DNA of 64,000 nt from Flammeovirga pacifica (GCF_000807855.2 NZ_JRYR02000001.1:4711791-4775790), one strand, 5' to 3'; positions 9,129 to 17,891 are shown, counted from the stretch's first letter. Notes: generated by a model not told the origin, from the sequence alone. Program-made: numbers and translations.

Positions 9129-9728
9129 TTATGACAGATTGACATAAGGAACCATTAAAGCTGTCTCATTTTGTTCTAACAAATGCTGAAATTTTGTTAG
9201 TTCATTTGTTTTAAGTTTAATTTCAATATCTAATTTTTCAAAAGTGGATAGATAACTGATATTGTCTTCCATTAGAGTAATACCATCTATACCATTTTGT
9301 TTAATTAAAGCCGAAATTTGCTCAGCTTCTTGTTGGTCGTGAATCGAAGAAGGAACTGACAAACTGATGCATCTTTCTTTTTTATGAGCCAATTGAGAGA
9401 GTTGTAAAAATTCTATTTTGCACCATTGGAGATTACTTCTAAAAGCACTCATATTTAAGTGTACACCAATATCAAAGGCACCGTGTTTTATGGCTTGCTC
9501 TAGTTCAAAAAGTTTTACTTGGGTTAAGGCACATCCTTCTTCACCACCAATTGTGGTATAAATTGGGAGGGAAGAATTGTCTAAATCTCTCACGGCTTTT
9601 TTAACCCAATATGGCGAAAGGTGAAGGCCTTTTAATGGCAAAGTGCGCCCCATTTCAATTAATTGAAGCACACTTTGTTCATTATTAGAATAGTGGTTTA
9701 CATCTGCGATGATGTTTTCCCAATTCAT
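9129..9728 (-). CDS. Degenerate DeoC-like TIM-barrel protein coupled to pdxJ
   Basis: 199 aa, no signal peptide. The central part resembles deoxyribose-phosphate aldolase: HLSPYWVKKAV corresponds to the DeoC strand before the first helix, and YTTIGGEEGCALTQVKLFE followed by LEQAIKHGAFDIGVHLN to the TVxxFPxG...E...AI..GADEID region. The strand carrying the Schiff-base lysine (KTSTG in DeoC) is replaced by GITLMEDN, so aldolase activity is unlikely. It is also shorter than active DeoC (about 220-260 aa). Its ATG overlaps the pdxJ stop (TAATG), indicating translational coupling. A role in sugar-phosphate binding or B6 synthesis is a guess; the fold assignment rests on residue pattern only. Confidence 0.6.
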   Translation of the reverse strand: MNWENIIADVNHYSNNEQSVLQLIEMGRTLPLKGLHLSPYWVKKAVRDLDNSSLPIYTTIGGEEGCALTQVKLFELEQAIKHGAFDIGVHLNMSAFRSNLQWCKIEFLQLSQLAHKKERCISLSVPSSIHDQQEAEQISALIKQNGIDGITLMEDNISYLSTFEKLDIEIKLKTNELTKFQHLLEQNETALMVPYVNLS

Positions 9729-10441
9729 TATTTTAATTGTTTTAGATAAAGTTGAATGGTATTTTCTAATCCGTAATATAAAGCATCACATACTAAAGCA
9801 TGACCAATAGATACTTCATCCAAACCTTCAATATTTTGATGGAAGTAAGCTAAATTATCTAAATCTAAATCGTGTCCAGCATTTAAACCTAACCCTAGTT
9901 CAACAGCTTTTTTTGCAGAAGCCACATAAGGAGCAATAGCCTTTTCTTTGTTGTCATGAAATTGTGCAGCATAAGGTTCAGTGTATAATTCTACACGGTC
10001 TGCACCACAAGCATGAGCACCTTCTACCATAATTGGATCAGGATCAACAAAAATAGAAACACGTATTCCTTTTGCTTTTAGATCAGAAGTTACTTTAGTT
10101 AAAAACTCTTTGTGTTTTACAGTATCCCATCCTGCATTAGAAGTTACAGCATCATCTGCGTCAGGAACTAAAGTAGCTTGTTCGGGTACTACATCTAGAA
10201 CCAACTCCATAAAACGGGGTTCAGGGTTGCCTTCTATATTGTATTCTGTAGTAACTACTTTTTTAAGATCGTAAGTATCTTGTCTTGTTATATGTCTTTC
10301 GTCAGGACGAGGGTGGATAGTGATACCTTCAGCCCCAAATCTTTCAGCATCTTTTGCTACTTGTTCTAAGTTTGGATTATTGCCACCTCTTGCATTTCTA
10401 ATAGTAGCAATCTTATTTACATTCACACTTAAACGTGTCAT
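9728..10441 (-). CDS. pdxJ: Pyridoxine 5'-phosphate synthase
   Basis: PdxJ condenses 1-deoxy-D-xylulose 5-phosphate with 3-amino-2-oxopropyl phosphate to pyridoxine 5'-phosphate; 237 aa, the usual length. Signatures are [19 protein letters not shown] at the N terminus, [35 protein letters not shown] and EVSIGHALV near the end. The ATG at 10441 matches the family start. The frame stays open upstream to an ATG at 10648, which would add 69 residues not found in PdxJ proteins. The stop overlaps the next ATG by one base, coupling it to the DeoC-like gene. Together with pdxH at 1.7 kb it places two steps of DXP-dependent B6 synthesis in this window. Confidence 0.96.
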   Translation of the reverse strand: MTRLSVNVNKIATIRNARGGNNPNLEQVAKDAERFGAEGITIHPRPDERHITRQDTYDLKKVVTTEYNIEGNPEPRFMELVLDVVPEQATLVPDADDAVTSNAGWDTVKHKEFLTKVTSDLKAKGIRVSIFVDPDPIMVEGAHACGADRVELYTEPYAAQFHDNKEKAIAPYVASAKKAVELGLGLNAGHDLDLDNLAYFHQNIEGLDEVSIGHALVCDALYYGLENTIQLYLKQLK

Positions 10442-10772
10442 AAGTATTTTTTGATTTAATGATACTCGAACAGATGATTGGATCATCAATCCTAGTTTAT
10501 ATCCTGATTTTTTACAAAAATGATGAGAATACTTTATAGATGGAAACAAATCATCTAATTGTTCATGAAAGCTCTTCAAATTTTTGATTTTTTCAATCAA
10601 TACCAACTTCAAAACATCTTTTTGATGATGTATACCTACATTAATCATTTAAGTGGATAGGAAATTTTAATGATTTATGTATATTAATAGCAATCGTAAC
10701 ATAAGTTGTTATTTTTGTATCGATATTAGAATTAATTTTGTCGTACAGGCAATTAAAATACTTAACAAGAAC
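10442..10772. other. Divergent region between pdxJ and yqeY-like gene
   Basis: On the minus strand a reading frame continuous with pdxJ stays open to 10648 with plausible codon use, probably an untranslated or misread leader. On the plus strand, 10706-10740 carries two overlapping TAnnTTTG elements. No terminator or RNA gene seen. Confidence 0.5.
10710..10740 (+). promoter_or_regulatory. Promoter region of the YqeY-like gene
   Basis: Two TAnnTTTG matches, TATTTTTG (10710-10717) and TAATTTTG (10733-10740), 55 and 32 nt before the ATG at 10773. TTTG at 10714-10717 could act as the -33 of the second with a short 15-nt spacer. Confidence 0.45.
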
Positions 10773-11222
10773 ATGAGTTTAAAAGACAAAATTCAAGAAG
10801 CGATGAAAACCGCAATGAAGGCAAAAGATAAAGCCACATTGGGTACGCTAAAGCAAATAAAAGCAAAAATACAACTTGCAGAAACAGCAGAAGGAGTAGG
10901 GACAGTCTTATCAGAAGAGCAAGAGTTAAAGCTGTTAATGAAAGAGGCGAAACAAAGAAGAGAATCTGCAGATACTTATAAATCAGGAGGAAGAGAAGAT
11001 TTAGCTGAGGTTGAATTAGTGGAGTTAAAAGTAATTGAATCTTACCTTCCACAACAAATGTCTGAAGAAGAAGTAGAAGCAGCTGTAAAAGAATTAGTAG
11101 CAGCCGTTGGAGCAACATCTCCAAAAGATATGGGCAAAGTAATGGGCGCAGCCAATAAAAAATTCGCAGGTGTAGCCGACATGAAAGTGGTATCTGCTAA
11201 AGTGAAAGCAGCTTTATCATAA
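10773..11222 (+). CDS. GatB/YqeY domain protein
   Basis: 149 aa, cytosolic, helical. It matches the stand-alone YqeY family, which is homologous to the tRNA-binding tail domain of GatB of the Glu-tRNA amidotransferase: SLKDKIQEAMKTAMKAKDK at the start, LKQIKAKI, the EQELKLLMKEAKQRRES segment, YLPQQMSEEE and GKVMGAANKKFAG near the end. The exact role is unknown; tRNA interaction is suggested by homology only. An upstream in-frame ATG at 10677 precedes the promoter motifs, so 10773 is chosen. The gap to the CvpA gene is 39 nt, consistent with an operon. Confidence 0.9.
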   Translation: MSLKDKIQEAMKTAMKAKDKATLGTLKQIKAKIQLAETAEGVGTVLSEEQELKLLMKEAKQRRESADTYKSGGREDLAEVELVELKVIESYLPQQMSEEEVEAAVKELVAAVGATSPKDMGKVMGAANKKFAGVADMKVVSAKVKAALS

Positions 11223-11261
11223 ATAATAAAATAATTCATAAATCTAACTTAAAGTAAAGAC

Positions 11262-11822
11262 GTGCAACAAGATTTAGGATTTCTTACTTCATACATTAGA
11301 GTGACTGATATATTTTTACTAGGAACAATTGTTTATGGAGCTTATAAAGGTTTCAGAAGAGGGTTTTTATTAGAAATAATATCAACAGTGGTATTTATCA
11401 TAGGTGCTTCTTTAATCTTTTTTGGTGTAGCAGGAGCATTTTCATCTTCAAAAACATATTTTGAGATGCCTAAATCTACCGTATTTTTTGCCTATGTAGT
11501 TTTCTTTTTTGGAGGGACAATGGGACTGAACCTATTAGGTAAGTGGCTCCAAAATAAAATTGACTATTCTGTATTAGACGATTTAGACAATGTAGCAGCT
11601 TTATTATTGGGAGGGTTTAAATATGCTTTATCATTATCTGTAATACTTGGTTTATTTAATTCTGCAGGGTTAGGGTTACCCTCTGATGTAACGGAAGATT
11701 CTGTAGTTTATCCAAAATTATTAGACTTAAACGATTGGGTTCTAGATGCAGGAGGTACGATAATGCCAAGTATGAAAAGGTATAGTAAAGAAATACACGA
11801 ATTATTTGAAGAAAATTTATAG
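11262..11822 (+). CDS. CvpA family membrane protein
   Basis: 186-aa inner-membrane protein of the CvpA (colicin V production) family, which is linked to envelope or secretion functions without a defined mechanism. Four hydrophobic helices are visible, at about 14-34, 37-58, 72-92 and 105-130, with the family signature GAYKGFRRGFLLE after helix 1. It starts with GTG at 11262; the upstream stop at 11250 excludes an earlier start. It follows the YqeY-like gene by 39 nt and is closed by a terminator. Confidence 0.88.
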   Translation: MQQDLGFLTSYIRVTDIFLLGTIVYGAYKGFRRGFLLEIISTVVFIIGASLIFFGVAGAFSSSKTYFEMPKSTVFFAYVVFFFGGTMGLNLLGKWLQNKIDYSVLDDLDNVAALLLGGFKYALSLSVILGLFNSAGLGLPSDVTEDSVVYPKLLDLNDWVLDAGGTIMPSMKRYSKEIHELFEENL

Positions 11823-11854
11823 AAAAAGGGAAGTTAAATGCTTCCCTTTTTTAT
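11823..11854 (+). terminator. Terminator of the YqeY-CvpA pair
   Basis: AAAAAGGGAAG (11823-11833) pairs with CTTCCCTTTTT (11841-11851), 7-nt loop, T-rich tail; it begins directly after the stop codon. Confidence 0.88.
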
Positions 11855-11966
11855 TTTTGCATCGCATACTCACTTTGAGGTAAGTACTAAGAATTAATTT
11901 TTGGCTTAGAACTTATAGATTTAATAAAAGAGAAAATTTCTTATTTGATTTCCAGAATAACCAGCA

Positions 11967-12527
11967 ATGATATTATTATTAGATAACTTCGATTCATTTA
12001 CATATAATTTAGTAGATTATTTCTCTCAGTTAGGAAAGAAAGTCGAAGTAGTTAGGAATGATTCTCCTTTAGAAGAAATCACTCCTTACAAATATGAGGC
12101 TGTAGTATTATCTCCTGGTCCCGAAACACCCGATAAAGCTGGTAATATGATGGAGGTGATTAATTATTACCATAAAACCCATCCTATTCTAGGGATATGT
12201 TTAGGGCATCAAGCCATTGGTGAGTTTTTTGGCGGAAAAGTGCATAAAGCAATCAAACCAATGCATGGGAAGATGTCAAAAATCTCATGTGATACTAATT
12301 CTTTGTTATTTCAGAATATTCCAGAACAATTGACAGTGGTAAGATATCACTCATTAATCTTGGATCACCTTTCTGATAACATTGAAGTGGTCGCTAAAAC
12401 AGAGCAAAATGAGGTAATGGCAATACAACATAAAACGTTGCCAATTCATGGGGTTCAATTTCACCCAGAAGCAATTTTGACAGAATTTGGGCTTGATATT
12501 TTAAAGAATTGGATCGCCTCTTGGTAG
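11967..12527 (+). CDS. Glutamine amidotransferase, PabA/TrpG type
   Basis: Class I glutamine amidotransferase subunit, 186 aa, that would supply ammonia to anthranilate synthase or aminodeoxychorismate synthase. The triad is complete: C78 (GICLGHQ), H166 and E168 (FHPEA). LLDNFDSFTYNL at the N terminus is the typical start. It stands alone, with no trpE/pabB or trpD next to it, so whether it serves folate (PabA), tryptophan (TrpG) or both cannot be read from context. Confidence 0.92.
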   Translation: MILLLDNFDSFTYNLVDYFSQLGKKVEVVRNDSPLEEITPYKYEAVVLSPGPETPDKAGNMMEVINYYHKTHPILGICLGHQAIGEFFGGKVHKAIKPMHGKMSKISCDTNSLLFQNIPEQLTVVRYHSLILDHLSDNIEVVAKTEQNEVMAIQHKTLPIHGVQFHPEAILTEFGLDILKNWIASW

Positions 12528-12742
12528 AAAAAAAACATTTTATGCCCTTTTTTCCCAAATTGTACAAAAAAGACCTATTAAAGTACATGAGATTATTGCT
12601 AATCTATGCTTATATTTATAATGAATAATTAGAGTACGATACTAAATTATTCTTTGCCTTGAAATTATTTCTACTATGATTCTATTTGATTCTACTTTTT
12701 AGGCACGATCTAAATGAAAAATAAAGCACTCAAAAAATATTT

Positions 12743-14218
12743 ATGGCGAGGCTAAAACATATTGTAAAACAATTATCAGAAAAGGATTACGAGGCCATCA
12801 AAACTAATTTGGTGGACAGCAATGCAGAAAAATCAGCATATTTACTTGCCTCGATGAGAGAGAAGAAAACATCTGATCAGCAAATAATGAATGAATTGGA
12901 TGTGAATACCAATGCATATTATACATTGCGTTCTCGACTTAATCAAAAGATTGAAGATTATCTACTTCAACAAATGGAAAGTCCAAGGGCTGACCTATTA
13001 AAAAAAGTAGCTAATATTCATGAAATGGTCTTTACTAAAAAAAGAGCCATATCTATCGTTACTCTTAAAAAGTTAGAAAAGGAATTATTAGATTATGACC
13101 TTTCTAATGAGCTAACAGTTGTTTATAAAGCGCTTAAAAAACTACATATCAATTCCCCAGATTTCTTTAATTATTCCCAGCTTTACAATAAGCACGTTGC
13201 ATACATGTTGGCTGTTGATAAAATTGAAGATATTTTGGCAGATTATTTTAAAAAGTTTGGAGTATATGCTTTCACAGGAGATGAAACGGATAAACTAGGA
13301 TTAGACCTCTTACACAAAGAGATGAACAATACCTGTAAGCTTTATGAATCTCATCGTCCTTTCGTGTATCAGAGTTGTATGAACATCTTTCATAGACTCT
13401 TTATTGAGGATGAAAGTCAAGTAGCTTTAAATGCTGTAAAACAAACCGATGAAGAAGAACCTATAGAAGATATTTTCCATAAGATCGATCAGATTTTTGA
13501 TCAATATCATATGGATTCAATTTATTTCCATCTAAATAATGTATTTGAATTCTTAAAATTAGAATATTATACACATTACGGTGTATTTAGAAAGGCAAGT
13601 AGGTATTTTGATGCTGTCAATGAGGATGTTCAAGCCTTATTAATGCATAGTAATCAGTATACATTCCCATCGCAGTTTTTACAAACAAAATTGCAAAGAG
13701 CATTACAAACAGATACACAAGGTGAATTATTCGAGCAGAACAAAGTTGTCTTTGATGATTTCGAGCCAGATGATAATGATATACCAAATTATGTTTCTTA
13801 TATCGTCTACCGTTCAATTTCTGCTTATTATGCCGAGGAATTTGATGAGGCAGCAAGATTCTTAAATAACTTGCTAAATGAAATCAGTTTAAAGAAATAT
13901 CCTCATGCCTTTTTAGAAGTGAAATCGCTTTTGGCCTTACAGTATGTTTGTATAAGAGATTTCGAATTATTTAATCAATTAGCCAATAGTATTCAAAGAC
14001 AAATTCGTTTAATGGGTAAAGAAAGTTGCCCGTCGATTACCTTATTCTTAAAAATGTTGAAAACGGGTATGTCTGAAGCAAAACGAGATAAGATGGCTAA
14101 AGTATCTAATATAATAACACGGTATACACAAATAAAATCACCTTACATTTTTGCTCCTACTAGAAGCATAAGAATGGACGATAGGTTTATACGTTTAGTG
14201 AGTGGTGAATTAGATTAA
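12743..14218 (+). CDS. Conserved-looking protein of unknown function, 491 aa
   Basis: I do not recognise a family. No signal peptide or membrane segment. The first 75 residues (LSEKDYEAIKTNLV, YLLASMREKKTSDQQIMNEL, LNQKIEDYLLQQM) look like a compact helical, possibly winged-helix, domain: two helices, a turn and a basic helix. The rest is strongly helical and rich in aromatic and charged residues, with pairs such as FNYSQLYNKHVAYML and YRSISAYYAEEFDEAARFLNNLL that resemble irregular TPR-like helical repeats. Residues 230-245 are acidic (DEEEPIEDI). It sits alone between the amidotransferase gene and a terminator. A cytosolic helical-repeat adaptor is an inference. Confidence 0.75.
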   Translation: MARLKHIVKQLSEKDYEAIKTNLVDSNAEKSAYLLASMREKKTSDQQIMNELDVNTNAYYTLRSRLNQKIEDYLLQQMESPRADLLKKVANIHEMVFTKKRAISIVTLKKLEKELLDYDLSNELTVVYKALKKLHINSPDFFNYSQLYNKHVAYMLAVDKIEDILADYFKKFGVYAFTGDETDKLGLDLLHKEMNNTCKLYESHRPFVYQSCMNIFHRLFIEDESQVALNAVKQTDEEEPIEDIFHKIDQIFDQYHMDSIYFHLNNVFEFLKLEYYTHYGVFRKASRYFDAVNEDVQALLMHSNQYTFPSQFLQTKLQRALQTDTQGELFEQNKVVFDDFEPDDNDIPNYVSYIVYRSISAYYAEEFDEAARFLNNLLNEISLKKYPHAFLEVKSLLALQYVCIRDFELFNQLANSIQRQIRLMGKESCPSITLFLKMLKTGMSEAKRDKMAKVSNIITRYTQIKSPYIFAPTRSIRMDDRFIRLVSGELD

Positions 14219-14233
14219 TCTCATTAAAATATA

Positions 14234-14280
14234 AAAAAACACTTCAACCTTATTATCATTAAAGTTGAAGTGTTTTTTTT
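14234..14280 (+). terminator. Terminator of the 491-aa protein gene
   Basis: 15-bp stem, AAAAAACACTTCAAC with GTTGAAGTGTTTTTT (14264-14278), 15-nt loop, T-run. Confidence 0.88.
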
Positions 14281-14345
14281 ATGATCAAAAATTTTAGAAC
14301 TGATGATAACAGAGTTGTTGTACTTTGTTGTGATAAAAATAAAAC

Positions 14346-14385
14346 AACAAAAAAGGTTGTCTCATAATTTAATGAGACAACCTTT
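14346..14385 (-). terminator. Terminator of the response-regulator gene
   Basis: Perfect 14-bp stem AAAGGTTGTCTCAT / ATGAGACAACCTTT (14352-14365 with 14372-14385), 6-nt loop, T-run on the minus strand. Nearly the same stem sequence recurs at 40989 and 60941. Confidence 0.9.
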
Positions 14386-14404
14386 ATAGAAAAACTAGAA
14401 TGAT

Positions 14405-14815
14405 CTATACTTCTAATGCACTTAAGTTTTTCTGTGTAAGTGGTTTATTTACATATTTTTTTACATAACTATAATTCTGAGATCGACTTATATCTTGTGG
14501 ATTAATAGAAGATGTCAACATTATAATTTTACATTTTTCTTTTGTTTTTTCCTCTAACTGATCAAAAAGATCTAGAAATTGGAATCCATCCATTAAAGGC
14601 ATATCAATATCTAAGAATATCAATTCAGGTAACACTTTATCAGCTATGTCACCAAGTTTTTCGATATTTCGTAAAAACTCAATGGCGCTTTTAGCCCCTG
14701 AATGTATAAATATGTTATCGCTGATTTTTGAAGCCTCAATCATCTTTTGGTTAATAAGATTATCAATCTCATTATCGTCAATCAGCATAACTGAGTAATA
14801 TTTTTTTTGAGCCAT
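14405..14815 (-). CDS. Stand-alone CheY-like response regulator
   Basis: Single receiver domain, 136 aa, no output domain. Conserved residues are the acidic pair D13/D14 (LIDDNEID), the phospho-acceptor D69 in FLDIDMPLMDG, T101 (MLTSS) and K124 (NKPL), so it should be phosphorylatable. Bacteroidota have many such single-domain regulators, often fed by hybrid histidine kinases; no kinase gene lies in this window, so the partner is unknown. Monocistronic, with a terminator 20 nt after the stop. Confidence 0.93.
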   Translation of the reverse strand: MAQKKYYSVMLIDDNEIDNLINQKMIEASKISDNIFIHSGAKSAIEFLRNIEKLGDIADKVLPELIFLDIDMPLMDGFQFLDLFDQLEEKTKEKCKIIMLTSSINPQDISRSQNYSYVKKYVNKPLTQKNLSALEV

Positions 14816-15008
14816 CTGGTAAAAGTAAAGCTGTAGGGAATAAGAGTTAATGAAACATATACCTACTTGAAGTCAACAAGTAACGGTAGCTGTTGAGCAG
14901 CTAATCTTTAATCAATATAACTAAACCGTATTGAATAACAAAGACATATACAGATAATTAACAAGGTATAGCGTATTATTCGTGTAAGTTTTACGTTATT
15001 AATTGTAA

Positions 15009-15065
15009 GAAAAAAGACGTACATCGTGGTTTCTAAATAATAAAAAACACTAAGATGTACGTCTT
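15009..15065 (-). terminator. Terminator of the aldehyde dehydrogenase gene
   Basis: 12-bp perfect stem (AAGACGTACATC, 15014-15025, with 15054-15065), an unusually long 28-nt loop, and a T-run on the minus strand. Confidence 0.75.
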
Positions 15066-15073
15066 AAATAGAG

Positions 15074-16615
15074 TTATATATCAAATTTAATACCCTGAGC
15101 CAATGGTAAAACCTTACCATAGTTTACGGTATTCGTTTGTCTTCTCATGTAAGCTTTCCAAGCATCTGAACCCGATTCTCTTCCTCCTCCAGTTTCTTTT
15201 TCTCCACCAAAGGCACCGCCAATTTCAGCACCCGAAGTACCGATATTAATATTAGCAATTCCACAATCAGAACCTGAAGCACTTAAGAAAGCTTCTGATT
15301 CCAATAAATGATTGGTAAATACTGCCGAAGAAAGTCCTTGTTTGACATCATTTTGAATCTTAATGGCATTCTCAATTTCACCACTATATTTAATTAAATA
15401 TAATATTGGAGCAAAAGTTTCTTCTTGAACTATTTGATAATTATTATCAGCCTCAATGATAGCTGGTTGAACATAATTTCCAGAAAGTCCTTCTGCTTGG
15501 TAAGCATCTCCTCCTGTTAATAATAGACCTCCTTCTTGTTTCGCTTTTTCAATCGCATTCTTAAATGCTTGAACAGCATCAGCATCAATAAGAGGACCTA
15601 CTAATTTAGATTCATCCAACGGATGACCAATGGATAGGGATGGATATATTTTTAATAAACGATCTTTCACTTGATCGTAAACAGTGTCATGTACAATTAG
15701 TCTCCTAGTAGAAGTACAACGTTGACCACATGTACCTACAGCACCAAATACTGTTGCACGAATGGCCATTTCAATGTTTGCATTTTCAGTAATAATAAGT
15801 GCATTATTACCGCCTAATTCTAAAAGAGACTTACCAAGGCGAGCACCAACAGCAGCACCTACTTTTTTACCCATTCTTGTCGATCCAGTAGCTGAGATTA
15901 ACGGGAAGCGATTGTCGTGAGACATTGATGCTCCAATTTCAGCATCACCAATGATATAACTGAATAAACCTTCTGGAAGGTCATTGTTTTTCAATACATC
16001 TTGTAAGATATGTTGACAAGCAATGGCAGTTAAGGGTGTTTTTTCGGAAGGTTTCCAGATACAAACATTCCCTCCGATTGCTGCAATCATAGAGTTCCAA
16101 GACCAAACGGCTACAGGGAAATTAAAAGCAGAGATAATTCCCACAAGGCCCAGAGGATGCCATTGTTCAAACATTCTGTGATCTTGGCGTTCAGATTTCA
16201 TCTCTAGACCATACAATTGTCTCGACTGACCCACAGCAAAATCGCAAATGTCGATCATTTCTTGGACCTCACCCAAACCTTCTTGGTAAATTTTACCCAT
16301 TTCATAGGTAACCAGTTTCCCTAAAGGCTCTTTGTACTTTCTCAAAGCTTCTCCGATCTGACGTACAATTTCACCTCGTTGTGGTGCAGGTAAAACTCTC
16401 CATGAGTTAAATGCATTTTGAGCAGTTGTTACAATGGTTTCAAGATCTTCTTGGGTAGCCATTTCTACCTCAGCAATCAATTGTCCATCGGTAGGAGAGT
16501 AGATTTTTCTAGTTTCTCTACTTGGATCTAAATCGGCAAAAGTTCTACCTGTAGCATAGGCAGGGTTACGTTTTTCAATTCCTAATTCTTTTAAAAAATC
16601 AAGAGCGATGTTCAT
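15074..16615 (-). CDS. Aldehyde dehydrogenase, ALDH7 (antiquitin-like) type
   Basis: NAD(P)-dependent aldehyde dehydrogenase of 513 aa. N165 (AFNFP), E266 (LLELGGN) and the catalytic cysteine C300 (GQRCTSTRR) are present. The GQRCTSTRRLIVHD stretch and the C-terminal EKETGGGRESGSDAWK segment are characteristic of the ALDH7 clade, whose bacterial members oxidise alpha-aminoadipate semialdehyde / piperideine-6-carboxylate in lysine catabolism. That substrate is inferred from the clade. An ATG at 16690 would add 25 hydrophobic residues not found in the family; 16615 is preferred. It lies downstream of prfB, separated by a terminator. Confidence 0.9.
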   Translation of the reverse strand: MNIALDFLKELGIEKRNPAYATGRTFADLDPSRETRKIYSPTDGQLIAEVEMATQEDLETIVTTAQNAFNSWRVLPAPQRGEIVRQIGEALRKYKEPLGKLVTYEMGKIYQEGLGEVQEMIDICDFAVGQSRQLYGLEMKSERQDHRMFEQWHPLGLVGIISAFNFPVAVWSWNSMIAAIGGNVCIWKPSEKTPLTAIACQHILQDVLKNNDLPEGLFSYIIGDAEIGASMSHDNRFPLISATGSTRMGKKVGAAVGARLGKSLLELGGNNALIITENANIEMAIRATVFGAVGTCGQRCTSTRRLIVHDTVYDQVKDRLLKIYPSLSIGHPLDESKLVGPLIDADAVQAFKNAIEKAKQEGGLLLTGGDAYQAEGLSGNYVQPAIIEADNNYQIVQEETFAPILYLIKYSGEIENAIKIQNDVKQGLSSAVFTNHLLESEAFLSASGSDCGIANINIGTSGAEIGGAFGGEKETGGGRESGSDAWKAYMRRQTNTVNYGKVLPLAQGIKFDI

Positions 16616-16660
16616 GGCGTTAATGTTTATATTCGATGTGTTTATGTAGGTAAAGTTGTA

Positions 16661-16692
16661 TAAAAAAAGTGAGACTTTGGTAAATCTCACTT
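16661..16692 (-). terminator. Terminator of prfB
   Basis: 8-bp stem AAGTGAGA / TCTCACTT (16667-16674 with 16685-16692), possible inner TTT/AAA pairing, T7 on the minus strand. Confidence 0.8.
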
Positions 16693-16737
16693 AAATATTT
16701 TTGTTGCTATGCTGATCTATCAGCTAGTGATTATTTA

Positions 16738-17811
16738 TTAATTCATCATTAAATAGGCTTTGATGAAGTCATTTAAATCACCGTCCAATACTTTTTGAAC
16801 ATCAGTTTTTTCAACGGCTGTTCTAATATCCTTTACTAATTTGTAAGGGTGCATTGTATAGTTTCTGATTTGAGAACCAAAATCAACTCTTTTCTTAGAG
16901 CTTTCTACTTTTGCTCTTTCAGCATTTCTTTTTTCTACTTCTTGTTGATATAGCCTAGACTTTAACATCTTAATGGCTTTCTCTTTATTTTGTAATTGAG
17001 AACGTTCTTGTTGACATTCTACAATAATTCCTGACGTGTGGCGTAAACGAACAGCAGTTTCTACTTTGTTTACATTTTGACCACCTGCTCCACCAGAACG
17101 GAACGTTTCCCAAGTAATATCAGCAGGGTTAATTTCTATTGAGATAGAATCATCTACAATAGGATATACGAAAACAGAACCGAAAGTAGTATGACGTTTT
17201 CCACTAGAATCAAAAGGACTAAGACGTACCATACGGTGTACACCTATTTCTGATTTTAAATATCCGTAAGCAAAATCACCTTCAAATTCTAACGTAGCTT
17301 GTTTCATACCTACAACTTCACCTTCATGAATATTGACGGTTTTAACTTTATATCCATTAGATTCTCCCCACATTTTGTACATACGGAAAAGCATTTCTAC
17401 CCAATCATTAGATTCAGTACCGCCAGCACCAGAGTTGATCTCCATAATTGCAGAAAGTCCATCTTCTTCAGCATCTAACATCTTTTTCACTTCTAGTGCT
17501 TCGATGGCCTCTTCCGTTTTTTTACCTTCTGTGTCTAATTCTTCTTGATCAACATCTCCAGCTTCAAAAAATTCAAATAGAGTTTCTAAATCTTCGGTCA
17601 TAGATTTTATTTCTCCAAACTTATCTACCCAAGATTTTAATCCTTTGATTTCTTTTAATAGTACTTCAGCAGTTTTAGGGTCATCCCAAAAACCGGCAGC
17701 AGTTGTTACTTTCTCTTTCTCCTCAATTTCTGATTTTTTATTATTGATATCAAGGTATCTTTCTAAGTCGTTAACTCTACCTAATAAATCTTTTAACTGC
17801 GCTGAATTCAT
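16738..17811 (-). CDS. prfB: Peptide chain release factor 2, no programmed frameshift
   Basis: RF2 ends translation at UGA and UAA. 357 aa in one uninterrupted frame. The codon-recognition tripeptide SPF (198-200) identifies RF2 rather than RF1, and GGQ (243-245, GAGGQNVNK) is the peptidyl-tRNA hydrolysis motif. In many bacteria a UGA after codon ~25 requires a +1 shift at CTTTGA. Here the equivalent position (L20-D21) reads CTT GAT with no extra T, so the autoregulatory frameshift is absent. The start ATG at 17811 gives a normal N terminus. Monocistronic, with a likely promoter about 55 nt upstream. Confidence 0.96.
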   Translation of the reverse strand: MNSAQLKDLLGRVNDLERYLDINNKKSEIEEKEKVTTAAGFWDDPKTAEVLLKEIKGLKSWVDKFGEIKSMTEDLETLFEFFEAGDVDQEELDTEGKKTEEAIEALEVKKMLDAEEDGLSAIMEINSGAGGTESNDWVEMLFRMYKMWGESNGYKVKTVNIHEGEVVGMKQATLEFEGDFAYGYLKSEIGVHRMVRLSPFDSSGKRHTTFGSVFVYPIVDDSISIEINPADITWETFRSGGAGGQNVNKVETAVRLRHTSGIIVECQQERSQLQNKEKAIKMLKSRLYQQEVEKRNAERAKVESSKKRVDFGSQIRNYTMHPYKLVKDIRTAVEKTDVQKVLDGDLNDFIKAYLMMN

Positions 17812-17864
17812 GATATATTATAAAAATTACCCTAAGGTAAGTGCGTATTTTGTATTTGAGAAAT

Positions 17865-17891
17865 CAAATATAGAGGATTTTTTTTAGGCAA
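17865..17891 (-). promoter_or_regulatory. Promoter of prfB
   Basis: Minus-strand TTG (17891-17889), 16 nt, TATATTTG (17872-17865), 53 nt before the ATG. Confidence 0.45.

Noticed and set aside
9728..9730. Possible frameshift or fusion between pdxJ and the DeoC-like gene
   Set aside because: Both frames are complete; the one-base overlap TAATG is a normal coupling arrangement.
10762..11124. Leucine-rich reading frame on the minus strand opposite the YqeY-like gene
   Set aside because: It is a compositional shadow of a Glu/Lys/Ala-rich gene; the YqeY family match on the plus strand is clear.
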